A program made the position numbers and the translations under genes. The notes below the pieces were generated by a model, which worked only from the letters and a program-made list of their open reading frames with translations, was not told where the DNA came from and did not search any database. Of a DNA stretch of 35,459 nt, positions 16,208 through 24,016 are shown piece by piece. Source of the DNA: Gluconobacter sp. Gdi (lineage in GTDB: Bacteria > Pseudomonadota > Alphaproteobacteria > Acetobacterales > Acetobacteraceae); NCBI RefSeq assembly GCF_014132155.1, contig NZ_BLJQ01000015.1:1-35459 (forward strand), written 5' to 3'. Every line of letters begins with the position of its first letter. Within the stretch, counting starts at the first letter, position 1.

Positions 16208-16831
16208 TCACGAGGGACAGTAAGTTGCCTGTATGACAGAAGGCCGTTCGAGGTTTAGTCTCATTCGGGCGCGCCATGTAGGATATCTCTCCATCGAGAT
16301 CGCTAATCCTGTGCCCCAATTAAAATAGGGTATGAGGTAAGCATCAATAATTGTTAATTGATCAGTCCACCAATCGAAACTCGCAACAAATCGCTCGATT
16401 TCCAGGAACTGATCAGGTAGTAGTCTGATCGCATATTTACTGATTTCCTTCCTGATATTCTCGTCAAATGCTAAGTGCTCGGGTCTGAATATGGCGCCGA
16501 TTGTTCTATGCACACTGGTGCTGAGCCATGACAGAAATTCTACTGTTCGTAACTCCACTTCTCCCTTAGGAGGAAATATATCGTGGCGTTTTTTTGCTAA
16601 CGACCGAATAAAGAGAACAATTGCTCCGAGTTCCGTGAGTATAAAATCATCTCTAGTAATTACGGGAACCAACCCTTTGGGATTGATGCCTAGAAAATCT
16701 GGGGTACGGTAATTTCGAAAAGAGTCGGCTGTTCTATCGACGTAAACAACTTCAAAGGGCACTCCTAATTCGGACAATAATACATGAACCGTAGCCGAAA
16801 TTGTATTTGGGTCTGTATATAGAGTTAACAT
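16208..16831 (-). CDS. Glutathione S-transferase family protein
   Basis: The 207-residue cytoplasmic protein has an N-terminal thioredoxin-like domain: MLTLYTDPNTISATVHVLLSELGVPFEVVYVD, then the cis-Pro region GLVPVITRDDFILTELGAIV, in which TELGAI replaces the usual TES.AI glutathione-binding motif. An all-helical C-terminal domain contains TIIDAYLIPYFNW, the conserved N-capping Asp box. A GGAGAG ribosome-binding site precedes the ATG. It is first in a block with the propeller and SDR genes (gaps 56 and 38 bp). It may conjugate or isomerise a reactive unsaturated intermediate, or protect the cell from it. The changed glutathione motif makes binding less certain. Confidence 0.85.
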   Translation of the reverse strand: MLTLYTDPNTISATVHVLLSELGVPFEVVYVDRTADSFRNYRTPDFLGINPKGLVPVITRDDFILTELGAIVLFIRSLAKKRHDIFPPKGEVELRTVEFLSWLSTSVHRTIGAIFRPEHLAFDENIRKEISKYAIRLLPDQFLEIERFVASFDWWTDQLTIIDAYLIPYFNWGTGLAISMERYPTWRARMRLNLERPSVIQATYCPS

Positions 16832-18090
16832 GGAAAACTCTCCTTTTACATTCCGGACTAAACCCGAAGAAAATGATGCGACAAAATCCGACCATGCTCA
16901 GCCGCAACCTGATTTTTTTCCATAATATTGAATTTCGGTAGGGGCATTTGCTGCTTCGGCGTGGATCAACGCTACAAATGTTGCTCTCTGTCACTCTAAA
17001 TTCGGTGTCTGGGGTCTGACGCGATATCACTGTAATTTACGAGCGCTCGATGATTTGCTTTCCGTAATCGTTCCTCATTTTATTAGTAAAGCGAATTATA
17101 TTATAATAGAATAGCAAGGTCCGTGAGCATGAATACGCGAAAATTGATCCAATATTACTTAATAACCCAGCGCGCCACTTGAGGGCATGGCCTAACCTGC
17201 TTCGACCTATGTTTTTTTTCGATGGTAGAATAGCTTCAACGCACTGGCACCCATGCATGATTACGACCTCGTTACATCTCGCCAACTTTATGAAATTCAT
17301 AGTGTACGACCATAGACGCCGAGAACCGAGACAACGGGCGGGGAACTTCATCTCAGCCGCCCCAAACACTGGTGCTAGCCACCAACTAACTCCGCATGGT
17401 GTCACGCCCCCTTGTTTGTTGATGATGCGCGAGGGCCTCGCCTGTCATGCCGCAAGTCAGGCCGACCAGTGTGACATGTCCGATTTCTTTCATGGACGCA
17501 GGCAACTGGTTGACATCCGCCAGACCGAGAAGCTGTGTTGCCACAGGGTAGGCCATATTAACATTGCTCTCGCGCAAGCTGTCAGCGATCGTCCAGCGTA
17601 TCAAAGTTTGATTACCGAGGACAACGCGATCGCGGGCGCAGGACTGGCAGCCCCGGTGGGCACGACAGACAAGATGCCGAGAACCATCTTCATGGTCGTC
17701 ATACGACAGTCCCTTGTCTAGACAATGCGATGATCCAGAAAGGGCAGCCTCCGCGGATTACTTCATCAAAATAGTGGCCCGCCTTGCGAGCGAAGGCGTT
17801 GAAAGTTTGCCAACTCTTGCGGGATGCATGGCTGTGCCGAATGGGCTGGCGCAAGGAACATCAATTTCACCTTGCACCATCAGCAATAAAAGGGAAGTCG
17901 CTTTTTTTGTGCTATGGCGTCACCGACATGCACAGTCATGCATCTCAAAACTTTTGAGCCGGTATTACCAACAGCTCACCTTATAAGTTTTTGATTTTAA
18001 AAACATACAATATAATCTACTTACTATAGACGAGATATTTTTAATAGATAATAATTTTACGCAGTAATAATCGTTAATATCTCAATCTTG
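16832..18090. other. Gene-poor, decayed stretch
   Basis: About 1.26 kb with no convincing intact gene. Short open frames in it lack ribosome-binding sites, known motifs and consistent codon use. A small SDR-like fragment is listed separately at 16938-17030. A frame on the minus strand around 17386-17700 reads like ordinary protein but I cannot place it. The last 90 bp are strongly AT-rich. It looks like relics of earlier genes between two cargo blocks. Confidence 0.5.
16938..17030 (+). pseudogene. Possible SDR fragment
   Basis: The frame reads VGAFAAS, then ALCHSKFGVWGLTR, which resembles the active-site helix of short-chain dehydrogenases (Y..SKFGVWGLTR) with the catalytic Tyr replaced by Cys or His. 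No cofactor-binding half is present. It is on the opposite strand to the intact SDR at 14071-14844. The evidence is a single short block, so chance similarity is possible. Confidence 0.25.
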
Positions 18091-19038
18091 TTATTCCGAA
18101 ACATCAATGTGGAATTTTGGTATTACATACTGGGATAATTCGTATATAACCTCGTCAGGTGGACGCTGACTAGGCCGGAGCAATATAGCAACATGTGATA
18201 ATTTCACTTCATTCATAATTTTTAAATAATCCATTAATGTATTTCGCCCCATGCGTCCACCGAATCGAAATGGCTGCAGCGGGCAATCAGGATCTCTATC
18301 TAGATCCAAGTGAAGTGCCGTTATTACCCCACGAGTACTTCGACCAATAAGTTGACGTTCGTGCTCCCAGTCTGAAACTTTTTTTGCCAAGTGCTCAATA
18401 GGCCCAGGATATACGAACCATGCGTCAGCATGGCGCGCAATCCAAGATGTACTTTGCTGGGCTCCCCCTATCACTACCCTCGGAATTAACGGCTGGATAG
18501 ACCGAGGTAAAATAACGGCGCCCTGTTCCATTGACTCCATGTCGCCTGAACGCCACAATTTTTCAAGCGCGACGAATGACCGACGATATATCGCCCCGCG
18601 TTCATCGTAATTGACGGCATAGAGAGGATATTCGAGTTTTCGATCTCCGGAAGCAAGGCCCAAAACGATCCTCCCTCCTGACAAAACGTCTGCGGACGCC
18701 GCTGCTTTCGCCACATCAATCGCACTTCGCAATGGTAGCACCACCCCGGCAGTCCCAATTACAATTCGCGAGGTGATCGCGGAGAGGTAGCCGTAGTTAA
18801 CGAAGGGATCAAAGATGCTTCCCGCGTCTCCGAAATGAATAGGATCAAACACCGGAACATCTCTCTGCCACACGGCTGCAAAATTTCCTTCTTCGGCCAA
18901 TTTCACGAGATACCCTTGTCGGCTTATATCAGCGACACCTCGAGCCTCCGTAGGGGAACTCCTGGCCCAGTCATTGTCGATCGGAAGCTCGATGCCGATA
19001 GTAAGGCAGTTCCTGCAAAGTTTATCTAACGCATTCAT
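18091..19038 (-). CDS. LLM-class (luciferase-like) flavin oxidoreductase
   Basis: The 315-residue enzyme of the bacterial-luciferase superfamily probably uses reduced FMN and oxygen to oxidise a small substrate. Typical blocks are IGIELP at the start, DPIHFGDAGSIFDPFVNYGYLSAIT, then IVIGTAGVVLPLRSAIDVAKAAASADVLSGGRIVLGLASG, and VVIGGAQQSTSWIARHADAWFVYPG. It resembles the subfamily I recall as TIGR03571 (BA3436-like). An AGGA ribosome-binding site precedes the ATG. It follows the MFS gene by 75 bp and is probably co-transcribed. No flavin reductase gene is seen, so reduced flavin would come from the host. The substrate is unknown. Confidence 0.85.
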   Translation of the reverse strand: MNALDKLCRNCLTIGIELPIDNDWARSSPTEARGVADISRQGYLVKLAEEGNFAAVWQRDVPVFDPIHFGDAGSIFDPFVNYGYLSAITSRIVIGTAGVVLPLRSAIDVAKAAASADVLSGGRIVLGLASGDRKLEYPLYAVNYDERGAIYRRSFVALEKLWRSGDMESMEQGAVILPRSIQPLIPRVVIGGAQQSTSWIARHADAWFVYPGPIEHLAKKVSDWEHERQLIGRSTRGVITALHLDLDRDPDCPLQPFRFGGRMGRNTLMDYLKIMNEVKLSHVAILLRPSQRPPDEVIYELSQYVIPKFHIDVSE

Positions 19039-19113
19039 ATTGGTAATCCTGGAAAAGTGGGCCTAACGACAGAGAGAAAAAACCGTGCCGACCGCGTATT
19101 CTTCGACCGCACC

Positions 19114-20304
19114 TCATTGAGCGGCATAGCCATCACGAAATTTTTTTTTCTTATCTAAGGCGTAACTCAAGACCGCCAAAACAAAGGCACACACGACAAC
19201 CGCAGCAGCGGCAACGGGTGTCGTTCCCACGCCACCACCAGAACTGACGATCTTCGCCCCAACGAACGAACTGAAAGCGATGCCAAAATTCGCCGCCGAT
19301 ATGTTGAGCGCTGAAGCTACATCTACTCCATTTGGCCGAAAGGTCTTCGCGAGATCGACAATATATAAATGCAGTCCAGGCACATTTGCGAATGAAAAAA
19401 CTCCGACAAATGCGATATTTAATAGCAACAAATATGGATGCAGATCGGTTATATACAGGAGCGACAATAAAACCCCTTGAATTAGAAATAATGGAATTAA
19501 GATTTTTATCGGCGTGCGGTTGGAAAGATATCCTCCGACCATGTTCCCTATGATTACCGACACCCCGTACAATGACAATATCGGCCCCACAGTCCACGTA
19601 GGCATGTGCGCAACCTCAGTGATAATTTCCGAGAGAAACGTAATAGCAACGAATGTACCTCCATACCCAAAGAAATTCATAGCGAACCCAACAAGCAGCC
19701 TACCGCTACTGAGAACGGATAACTGCTCATGAATGCTCACATCTTCATCTGTGCGAACACCACCGGGAAGCCATCTTGCCATGCAGGCAACCGAAACCGC
19801 GCCGAGGAGCGTTACAAGCACAAACGTAGCTCTCCAGCCGGCACGTTGCGCAATGATTGTTCCTAACGGGACGCCTAGTGCTATGGCTATAGTAAGCCCC
19901 GAGAAAACCGTTGCTATGGCAGAGGCACGTTTGTTTGGTGGAACTAAATTTGCAGCGAACGTTGCCGCTGTGGCAAAAAAGACACCGTGCGCTGCTGAGG
20001 TTGCAATACGAATAACCAATAACGCCTCGAAGTTGCCCACCAGTGGTGCGAGCGCGTTCCCTGCGGTGAATAACGTCATCAAGCCCAACATCAGCTTCCG
20101 GCGATCCACTTTCTGACAAAAAGCGGTTAACACTGGGGCACTAATCCCAACGCCAAATGCGTATAAACTCACCAGAAGCGATGCAAGTGAGAGAGATACC
20201 TGGAGGGATTGTGAAATGACCGGTATCACTCCCACCAATACGAATTCACTGGTTCCGATCGCGAACGACGCCAGTGCCATTGCCAATAGTGCAAACTTCA
20301 TCAT
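19114..20304 (-). CDS. MFS drug:H+ antiporter-type exporter (DHA1)
   Basis: The 396-residue inner-membrane protein has about twelve hydrophobic segments. It matches the AraJ/YdhP-like DHA1 group: SFAIGTSEFVLVGVIPVIS in helix 1, DRRKLMLG in the loop 2-3 motif A region, and GLTIAIALGVPLGTIIAQRAGWRATF, motif C, which marks antiporters. The start chosen (MMKFALLAMALA) has GGAGAA nine bases upstream; the longer frame would add ten basic residues. It would pump out a product or toxic compound using the proton gradient. It heads a block with the LLM gene and is divergent from lysR, the likely regulator. Export of the cargo's metabolite is an inference. Confidence 0.92.
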   Translation of the reverse strand: MMKFALLAMALASFAIGTSEFVLVGVIPVISQSLQVSLSLASLLVSLYAFGVGISAPVLTAFCQKVDRRKLMLGLMTLFTAGNALAPLVGNFEALLVIRIATSAAHGVFFATAATFAANLVPPNKRASAIATVFSGLTIAIALGVPLGTIIAQRAGWRATFVLVTLLGAVSVACMARWLPGGVRTDEDVSIHEQLSVLSSGRLLVGFAMNFFGYGGTFVAITFLSEIITEVAHMPTWTVGPILSLYGVSVIIGNMVGGYLSNRTPIKILIPLFLIQGVLLSLLYITDLHPYLLLLNIAFVGVFSFANVPGLHLYIVDLAKTFRPNGVDVASALNISAANFGIAFSSFVGAKIVSSGGGVGTTPVAAAAVVVCAFVLAVLSYALDKKKKFRDGYAAQ

Positions 20305-20493
20305 TCTTCTCCGAGAGTATCTAAGAGACCGCAAAGGCAGTACTGGCTACTTCGACCTTTTGAAGGTATTAATGGACGTACTGGTTCGTCCTTTGCGATA
20401 GGTTGCGTATGTCATGCTACATCGACTGAGTTCCGTTGACTCGTGCCGCGTCGGCATAATTAAAGTGAATTGAGAGCAACACCGGAGTAATCC
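20305..20493. promoter_or_regulatory. Divergent MFS/lysR intergenic region
   Basis: This 189-bp spacer holds both promoters and probably the LysR-binding site. A possible -35 for lysR, TTGACT, lies at 20436-20441, but the matching -10 (AT-rich CATAATTAA near 20455) is spaced too closely to be confident. I could not pick out a clear T-N11-A palindrome. Confidence 0.35.
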
Positions 20494-21417
20494 ATGACTC
20501 AAGATATCGCGGAAATGCGTGTTTTCGTTGCAATAGTTGAAAATCTCAGTTTGTCCGAGGCTGCTAGGAAGCTTGGGCTTACGCCCTCTGCTGTCAGCAA
20601 GTCATTATCCAGGCTTGAGGCAAGACTAGGAGCTACTCTAGTCCATACATCTCCGAGAAAAATTTGGATAACAGAAATCGGGGCTTATTATTATGAGGAG
20701 TCCAAGAATATTCTAGATGACCTATGCGAACTCGACAAGAAAATACGAGGATATTCTTCTAGTTCTCCCGGGCAGACGATTAAGATCACGTCGAGCATAC
20801 CTTTTGGACGTCTTTTACTATCACCGCTGCTCGCAGAATTTTGCAGAATTCATCAGCACGTTAATCTTGATATTTATCTAGATGACACTGTCGTAGATCT
20901 CGTAGAGGCTCAAGTCGATTTGGCAGTACGGGTGGGACCACTCCGCGATTCCACGTTAATTGCTCAACGGCTGCTAGATAGCCCTTACATTGTTGTCGCT
21001 TCGCCCGATTACTTACATAGGGAGGGATTCCCCGAGAAACCGACCGATCTTAATAACCATGATTGCATCGCTTATAATTTCAAAAGAAAAACGATGAGTT
21101 GGCCATTTCAAGTCGAGAAAAAAATATATCGCTTCATACCGACATCGCCTCGTCTTCGTGTGAACAATGGTGATTCTGCTCGGCAATTTGCATTGATGGG
21201 CGTAGGGATTACGCGGCTAGCCCGTTTTCACGTTGATGATGAAATAAGAGAAGGAAAACTTGTCGAATTGCTTTCCGAATTCAGAACAGAAATGGCTGAA
21301 CAGGTAAATGTAGTGTATCACGGAAAACATAGACACAATCGTAACATTAAGTTATTAATAACATTCCTGAAGAATTCTCTTAATGAATCATCGCGGCACA
21401 AACAAAACACTCTCTAA
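20494..21417 (+). CDS. LysR-family transcriptional regulator
   Basis: This 307-residue regulator has an N-terminal winged helix-turn-helix (MRVFVAIVENLSLSEAARKLGLTPSAVSKSLSRLEARLG) and a C-terminal periplasmic-binding-like effector domain, with ITSSIPFGRLLLSPLLAEF and VDLAVRVGPLRDSTLIAQRL as in the CrgA/AaeR-like branch. The ATG follows GGAGTAATCC. It is transcribed away from the MFS-LLM block and most likely controls it in response to the transported compound or a precursor. Base composition matches the low-GC cargo. The effector cannot be predicted. Confidence 0.92.
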   Translation: MTQDIAEMRVFVAIVENLSLSEAARKLGLTPSAVSKSLSRLEARLGATLVHTSPRKIWITEIGAYYYEESKNILDDLCELDKKIRGYSSSSPGQTIKITSSIPFGRLLLSPLLAEFCRIHQHVNLDIYLDDTVVDLVEAQVDLAVRVGPLRDSTLIAQRLLDSPYIVVASPDYLHREGFPEKPTDLNNHDCIAYNFKRKTMSWPFQVEKKIYRFIPTSPRLRVNNGDSARQFALMGVGITRLARFHVDDEIREGKLVELLSEFRTEMAEQVNVVYHGKHRHNRNIKLLITFLKNSLNESSRHKQNTL

Positions 21418-21484
21418 ATTATGAAATAATTCAAAACAATACTGAACTTCCTCTACCTCTATCCTTATCTCTTGCGACGTAATA

Positions 21485-21625
21485 TCAGGTCTCGGAGCCT
21501 TTTTGGGGAAGCCACGGATGAACGTTTCTGCTGAGCATGAGGCTTCCCATGGCGATGTGGATCATGGCCTCTGCGACATCAATCCGCTATTCGTCGTCCT
21601 TCACGAGGAGAGGCCGGCGGACCCA
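21485..21625 (-). pseudogene. IS5-family transposase C-terminal fragment
   Basis: Read on the minus strand the frame gives WVRRPLLVKDDE, a stop (TAG), then RIDVAEAMIHIAMGSLML and a final stop. This matches the closing RIDV.EAMI..AMG..LLRR of IS5-family (IS427-like) transposases. The internal stop and missing body show it is dead. It abuts the IS256 relic on the other strand, so this is a site of repeated insertion. Confidence 0.6.
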
Positions 21626-22262
21626 CGACTTCGACAACAGGATCATCTCGATGTAAGCACACGGGATGAACGCGGGCGAGATCCACGGCCATCTACTTGC
21701 AATCTATGGCCTGGAAGCGTCGCCGGGCCCAATCAGCGTCATCACCGACGCCGTGCTGGAGATGTGACGGGACGGCAGAACCAGTCGCTGGAGACAGTCT
21801 ACCCAGTCGTGTTCTTCGATGCATTCCGGGTGAAGACCCGAGACGAGAGCGTGGTGCGCAACAAGGCGGTGCCCATTGCACTGGGCGTACCCGTCGACGG
21901 TACCAAGCAAGTCATCGACCTGTGGATCGAGCAGAACGAACGCGACAAATTCTGACTCCGTGTCATGAAAGAACTACACCATCGCGACCATGAGGATATC
22001 TTCGTCCTCATCGACGGGCTAAAAGGCTTCCTCGATGCCATCCGTACCGCCTTCTCCGAAACCCTAGAGCAGATCCCGTTCAGATGGAATCATCTGAACG
22101 GGTGAAGATGCTCGCAAAAACAAACAACCGGAACGTTTTTCGCGAACCGTTTTGAGCGGAAAACGCTCTAGTGCAGACTGTATCGTTCATCTGCTGCGCC
22201 ATTCGCTGGATTTCATCGCCTCGAAAGACCGGAAGTCTGCGCCTATGGCATTGAAGGACATT
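21626..22262 (+). pseudogene. IS256-family (Mutator) transposase relic
   Basis: Pieces of an IS256-type transposase can be joined across frame breaks: FDNRIISM stop AHGMNAGEIHGHLL, then GLEASPGPISVITDAVLE, then YPVVFFDAFRVKTRDESVVRNKAVPIALGVPVDGTKQVIDLWIEQNE, then DGLKGF, and after the MITE an LRHSLDFIASKDRK piece. The DDE-type Asp in FFDA and the later VDGLKGF-like box (here IDGLKGF) are recognisable. Premature stops, frameshifts and a MITE insertion at 22065-22170 inactivate it. Confidence 0.8.
22065..22170. mobile_element. 106-bp MITE inserted at TA
   Basis: The element is bounded by TA on both sides, with ends GAGCAGATCCCGTT and, inverted, GAGCGTTTTCCGCT, giving CTAGAGC and GCTCTAG at the junctions. 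An internal hairpin (GTTCAGATG and CATCTGAAC) lies near the left end. Removing it with one TA restores GAA ACC CTA GTG CAG ACT, the ETLVQT of IS256 transposases, so the insertion point is exact. A TA target and GAGC-type ends suggest mobilisation by an IS630-family transposase. It has no coding capacity. Confidence 0.8.
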
Positions 22263-22284
22263 CTATATCCACAAAATCTGTTTG

Positions 22285-22323
22285 GACCGGACATGATTTT
22301 AGTAATTGCGACCATGTCCGGTC
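22285..22323. terminator. Perfect 11-bp hairpin behind the ABM gene
   Basis: GACCGGACATG and CATGTCCGGTC pair perfectly around a 17-base loop, starting 21 bp after the ABM monooxygenase stop on the minus strand. No clear T-run follows, so a factor-dependent terminator, an mRNA-stabilising hairpin or the end of a small repeat are all possible. Confidence 0.4.
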
Positions 22324-22344
22324 TCGCATACGAAGATTTTATGC

Positions 22345-22662
22345 TTACGTATTATAAATATTCATACTGATATCAGGCTGAAAATATTCCACTCTCATCT
22401 CTTCAGCAAGGACTTCGTCTTTCGATGCCCTAAACGCCAGAAAATGAGGCGATTTTGTATGTCGGTCGAGGTCCGCTTGAGTCGCCCAATGTTCATAAAA
22501 CATCCATGTAGCGGGGTTATCTGTGGAACGGTGCAGATCATATGTGATGCACCCGTCCTCAGCAAGAGTTGGTTTGATACCCGAACGAAGACGCTTCCCC
22601 AGCTCTTCCTCTTGTCCAGGCTTCGCGGTAAGTTGTGCTACCACCGTTACTATTCTCGTCAT
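22345..22662 (-). CDS. Antibiotic biosynthesis monooxygenase (ABM/YgiN-like)
   Basis: The 105-residue protein has the ABM ferredoxin-like fold, usually a dimer: VTVVAQLTAKPGQEEELGKRL, then CITYDLHRSTDNPATWMFYEHWATQADLDRHTKSPHFLAF. It is closest to the YgiN quinol monooxygenase group. These enzymes oxidise quinols or aromatic polyketides without metal or flavin. A purine-rich AAGAAGGACAA precedes the ATG. It stands alone, with an IS relic on one side and an empty 600-bp stretch before the cupin gene. It may tailor the same metabolite as the LLM enzyme or detoxify a quinone. Confidence 0.85.
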   Translation of the reverse strand: MTRIVTVVAQLTAKPGQEEELGKRLRSGIKPTLAEDGCITYDLHRSTDNPATWMFYEHWATQADLDRHTKSPHFLAFRASKDEVLAEEMRVEYFQPDISMNIYNT

Positions 22663-23263
22663 TTATGTTGTCCTTCTTGGAAAGAACTTCCAGGAACTAT
22701 TGTTCTGGAAGATGTTGGGTTGTCCCTGGTGAGCACCTCTCATAGAACACCATCTATTCATGGAGAGAACGTGATTTCTTAATAATTTCCATAATGTGGA
22801 AAAAGACGGGAGCAGCGATAAAAACTCTCTGAATGGCACAAATACGTTGGTTTCTTGATACTACACGAAATACCAAAGCCACTTTCCGGTTACGATTTTC
22901 GTCTTAATCCCTTTAAACTATAAAAATCATGTAGGGAGATGTACTAAACTACTGAATTTAACGGCACAAGGATCAGAAAAACTAACGACTAAATTTGGAG
23001 AATATCTCTTACATTTGCATCTCATTGACAATTGCCAAAAAACTAGGTTTCAGTCGGGAAATATAGCACGGAAAGTGATCAATTTATTTTTTTATACATA
23101 TTTTATTGAGGGGGCCATATGATATAAACCGCCATTAATTCGGCATTTGTAATGAGATAATCTTGGTTTAAATAATATTATACGCATAATTTCGCAAAAT
23201 CAGGTATGTTGTTTCCGTAACGAGTCTAGTTATCAGATAATAATTCGCAACAAATTATTTTTT
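22663..23263. other. AT-rich stretch without a recognised gene
   Basis: About 600 bp, markedly AT-rich. I found no open frame with a ribosome-binding site or motif, no RNA gene and no clear repeat. It contains the promoter of the ABM gene (right next to 22663) and the 3' untranslated region of the cupin gene. Confidence 0.4.
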
Positions 23264-23968
23264 TTAAATCAGAAAGTATTCCAGTGCCATCCAAACACAA
23301 TCTGTTTCAGCAAAATACTGATGAAAAGGGTATGAAAACTCTCCTTCGGCGATCTCTGAGCAGAATGGTTCAGAAGTTGTTGTGCCTGGTGCCAGTATAT
23401 CTTGCTCGATAATTGAATTATATTTCTGGGAACGAAATTTTTGCATAATTCCGACTCCGTATAATTGAGTGTGTATTTCTAAGAAATCATGTTTGTCGTG
23501 AATTCCACAATGGCTTCCGGCAGACGCGAACCAAAAATTTGCATAAACAGTAAATAGGCGCGGACCAAGGTTTCCCTTTTGAGGCATTGTTATTATATCG
23601 AGATCAATTGGAATCGTTCCGATTTTTATTCGCGGCGACTTCCAAAGCTCGCCATAACCGTTTGTGGCGGGATCAAGTTTAAATTCTTTCCATCCTAACT
23701 GCTTAACGCAGCTCATTTTTTTTGGGATCACATCTAAATCTACTAATAACAAGTTGTTTCCTGTTAATCGGCTCCCGCGTTGGTAGTGGCGGGAAGAGAA
23801 TGGCCTAAGCGCACTTGGAGGAGACCCTTCTGCGTAAGCCGTCTCTTCGCCTATATTAACGACAATCATTTGGTGATTCATGAGGAGTTCTTGCGCGCGC
23901 GCAGCGAATGACAACTTGATACCGTGGTCAGCAGAGATCTCTAACTGGTCATTTACCGTTCGAGACAT
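23264..23968 (-). CDS. Cupin-like protein, possible AUDH isomerase-domain homologue
   Basis: I do not recognise the 234-residue protein as a named family. Its C-terminal half carries a cupin-like metal set: His157, His160, Glu164 and His166 in GIHDKHDFLEIHTQLYG, and His216 in YPFHQYFAETDCVWMALEYF. From memory these blocks match the order in the cupin domain of fungal aldos-2-ulose dehydratase (an H.H..EIH block, then a VP/AP turn, then YPWH before a closing aromatic strand), which isomerises the dehydrated sugar to a pyrone. The N-terminal half (residues 1-110) has no motif I can place. It follows the wecB-like gene by 48 bp, so they are probably co-transcribed. The AUDH link needs a structural comparison. 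Confidence 0.5.
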   Translation of the reverse strand: MSRTVNDQLEISADHGIKLSFAARAQELLMNHQMIVVNIGEETAYAEGSPPSALRPFSSRHYQRGSRLTGNNLLLVDLDVIPKKMSCVKQLGWKEFKLDPATNGYGELWKSPRIKIGTIPIDLDIITMPQKGNLGPRLFTVYANFWFASAGSHCGIHDKHDFLEIHTQLYGVGIMQKFRSQKYNSIIEQDILAPGTTTSEPFCSEIAEGEFSYPFHQYFAETDCVWMALEYFLI

Positions 23969-24016
23969 TGTATATTCCCTTCATATTTGTCGAGAGATAT
24001 TGCTAAATGTTGGGCT

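Noticed and set aside
17386-17604. Minus-strand frame with protein-like composition
   Set aside because: It reads plausibly but I could not tie it to any family or ribosome-binding site, so it is noted only as a possible relic.
17179-17721. Plus-strand frame of about 180 codons in the gene-poor gap
   Set aside because: Irregular composition, no start signal and no family resemblance.
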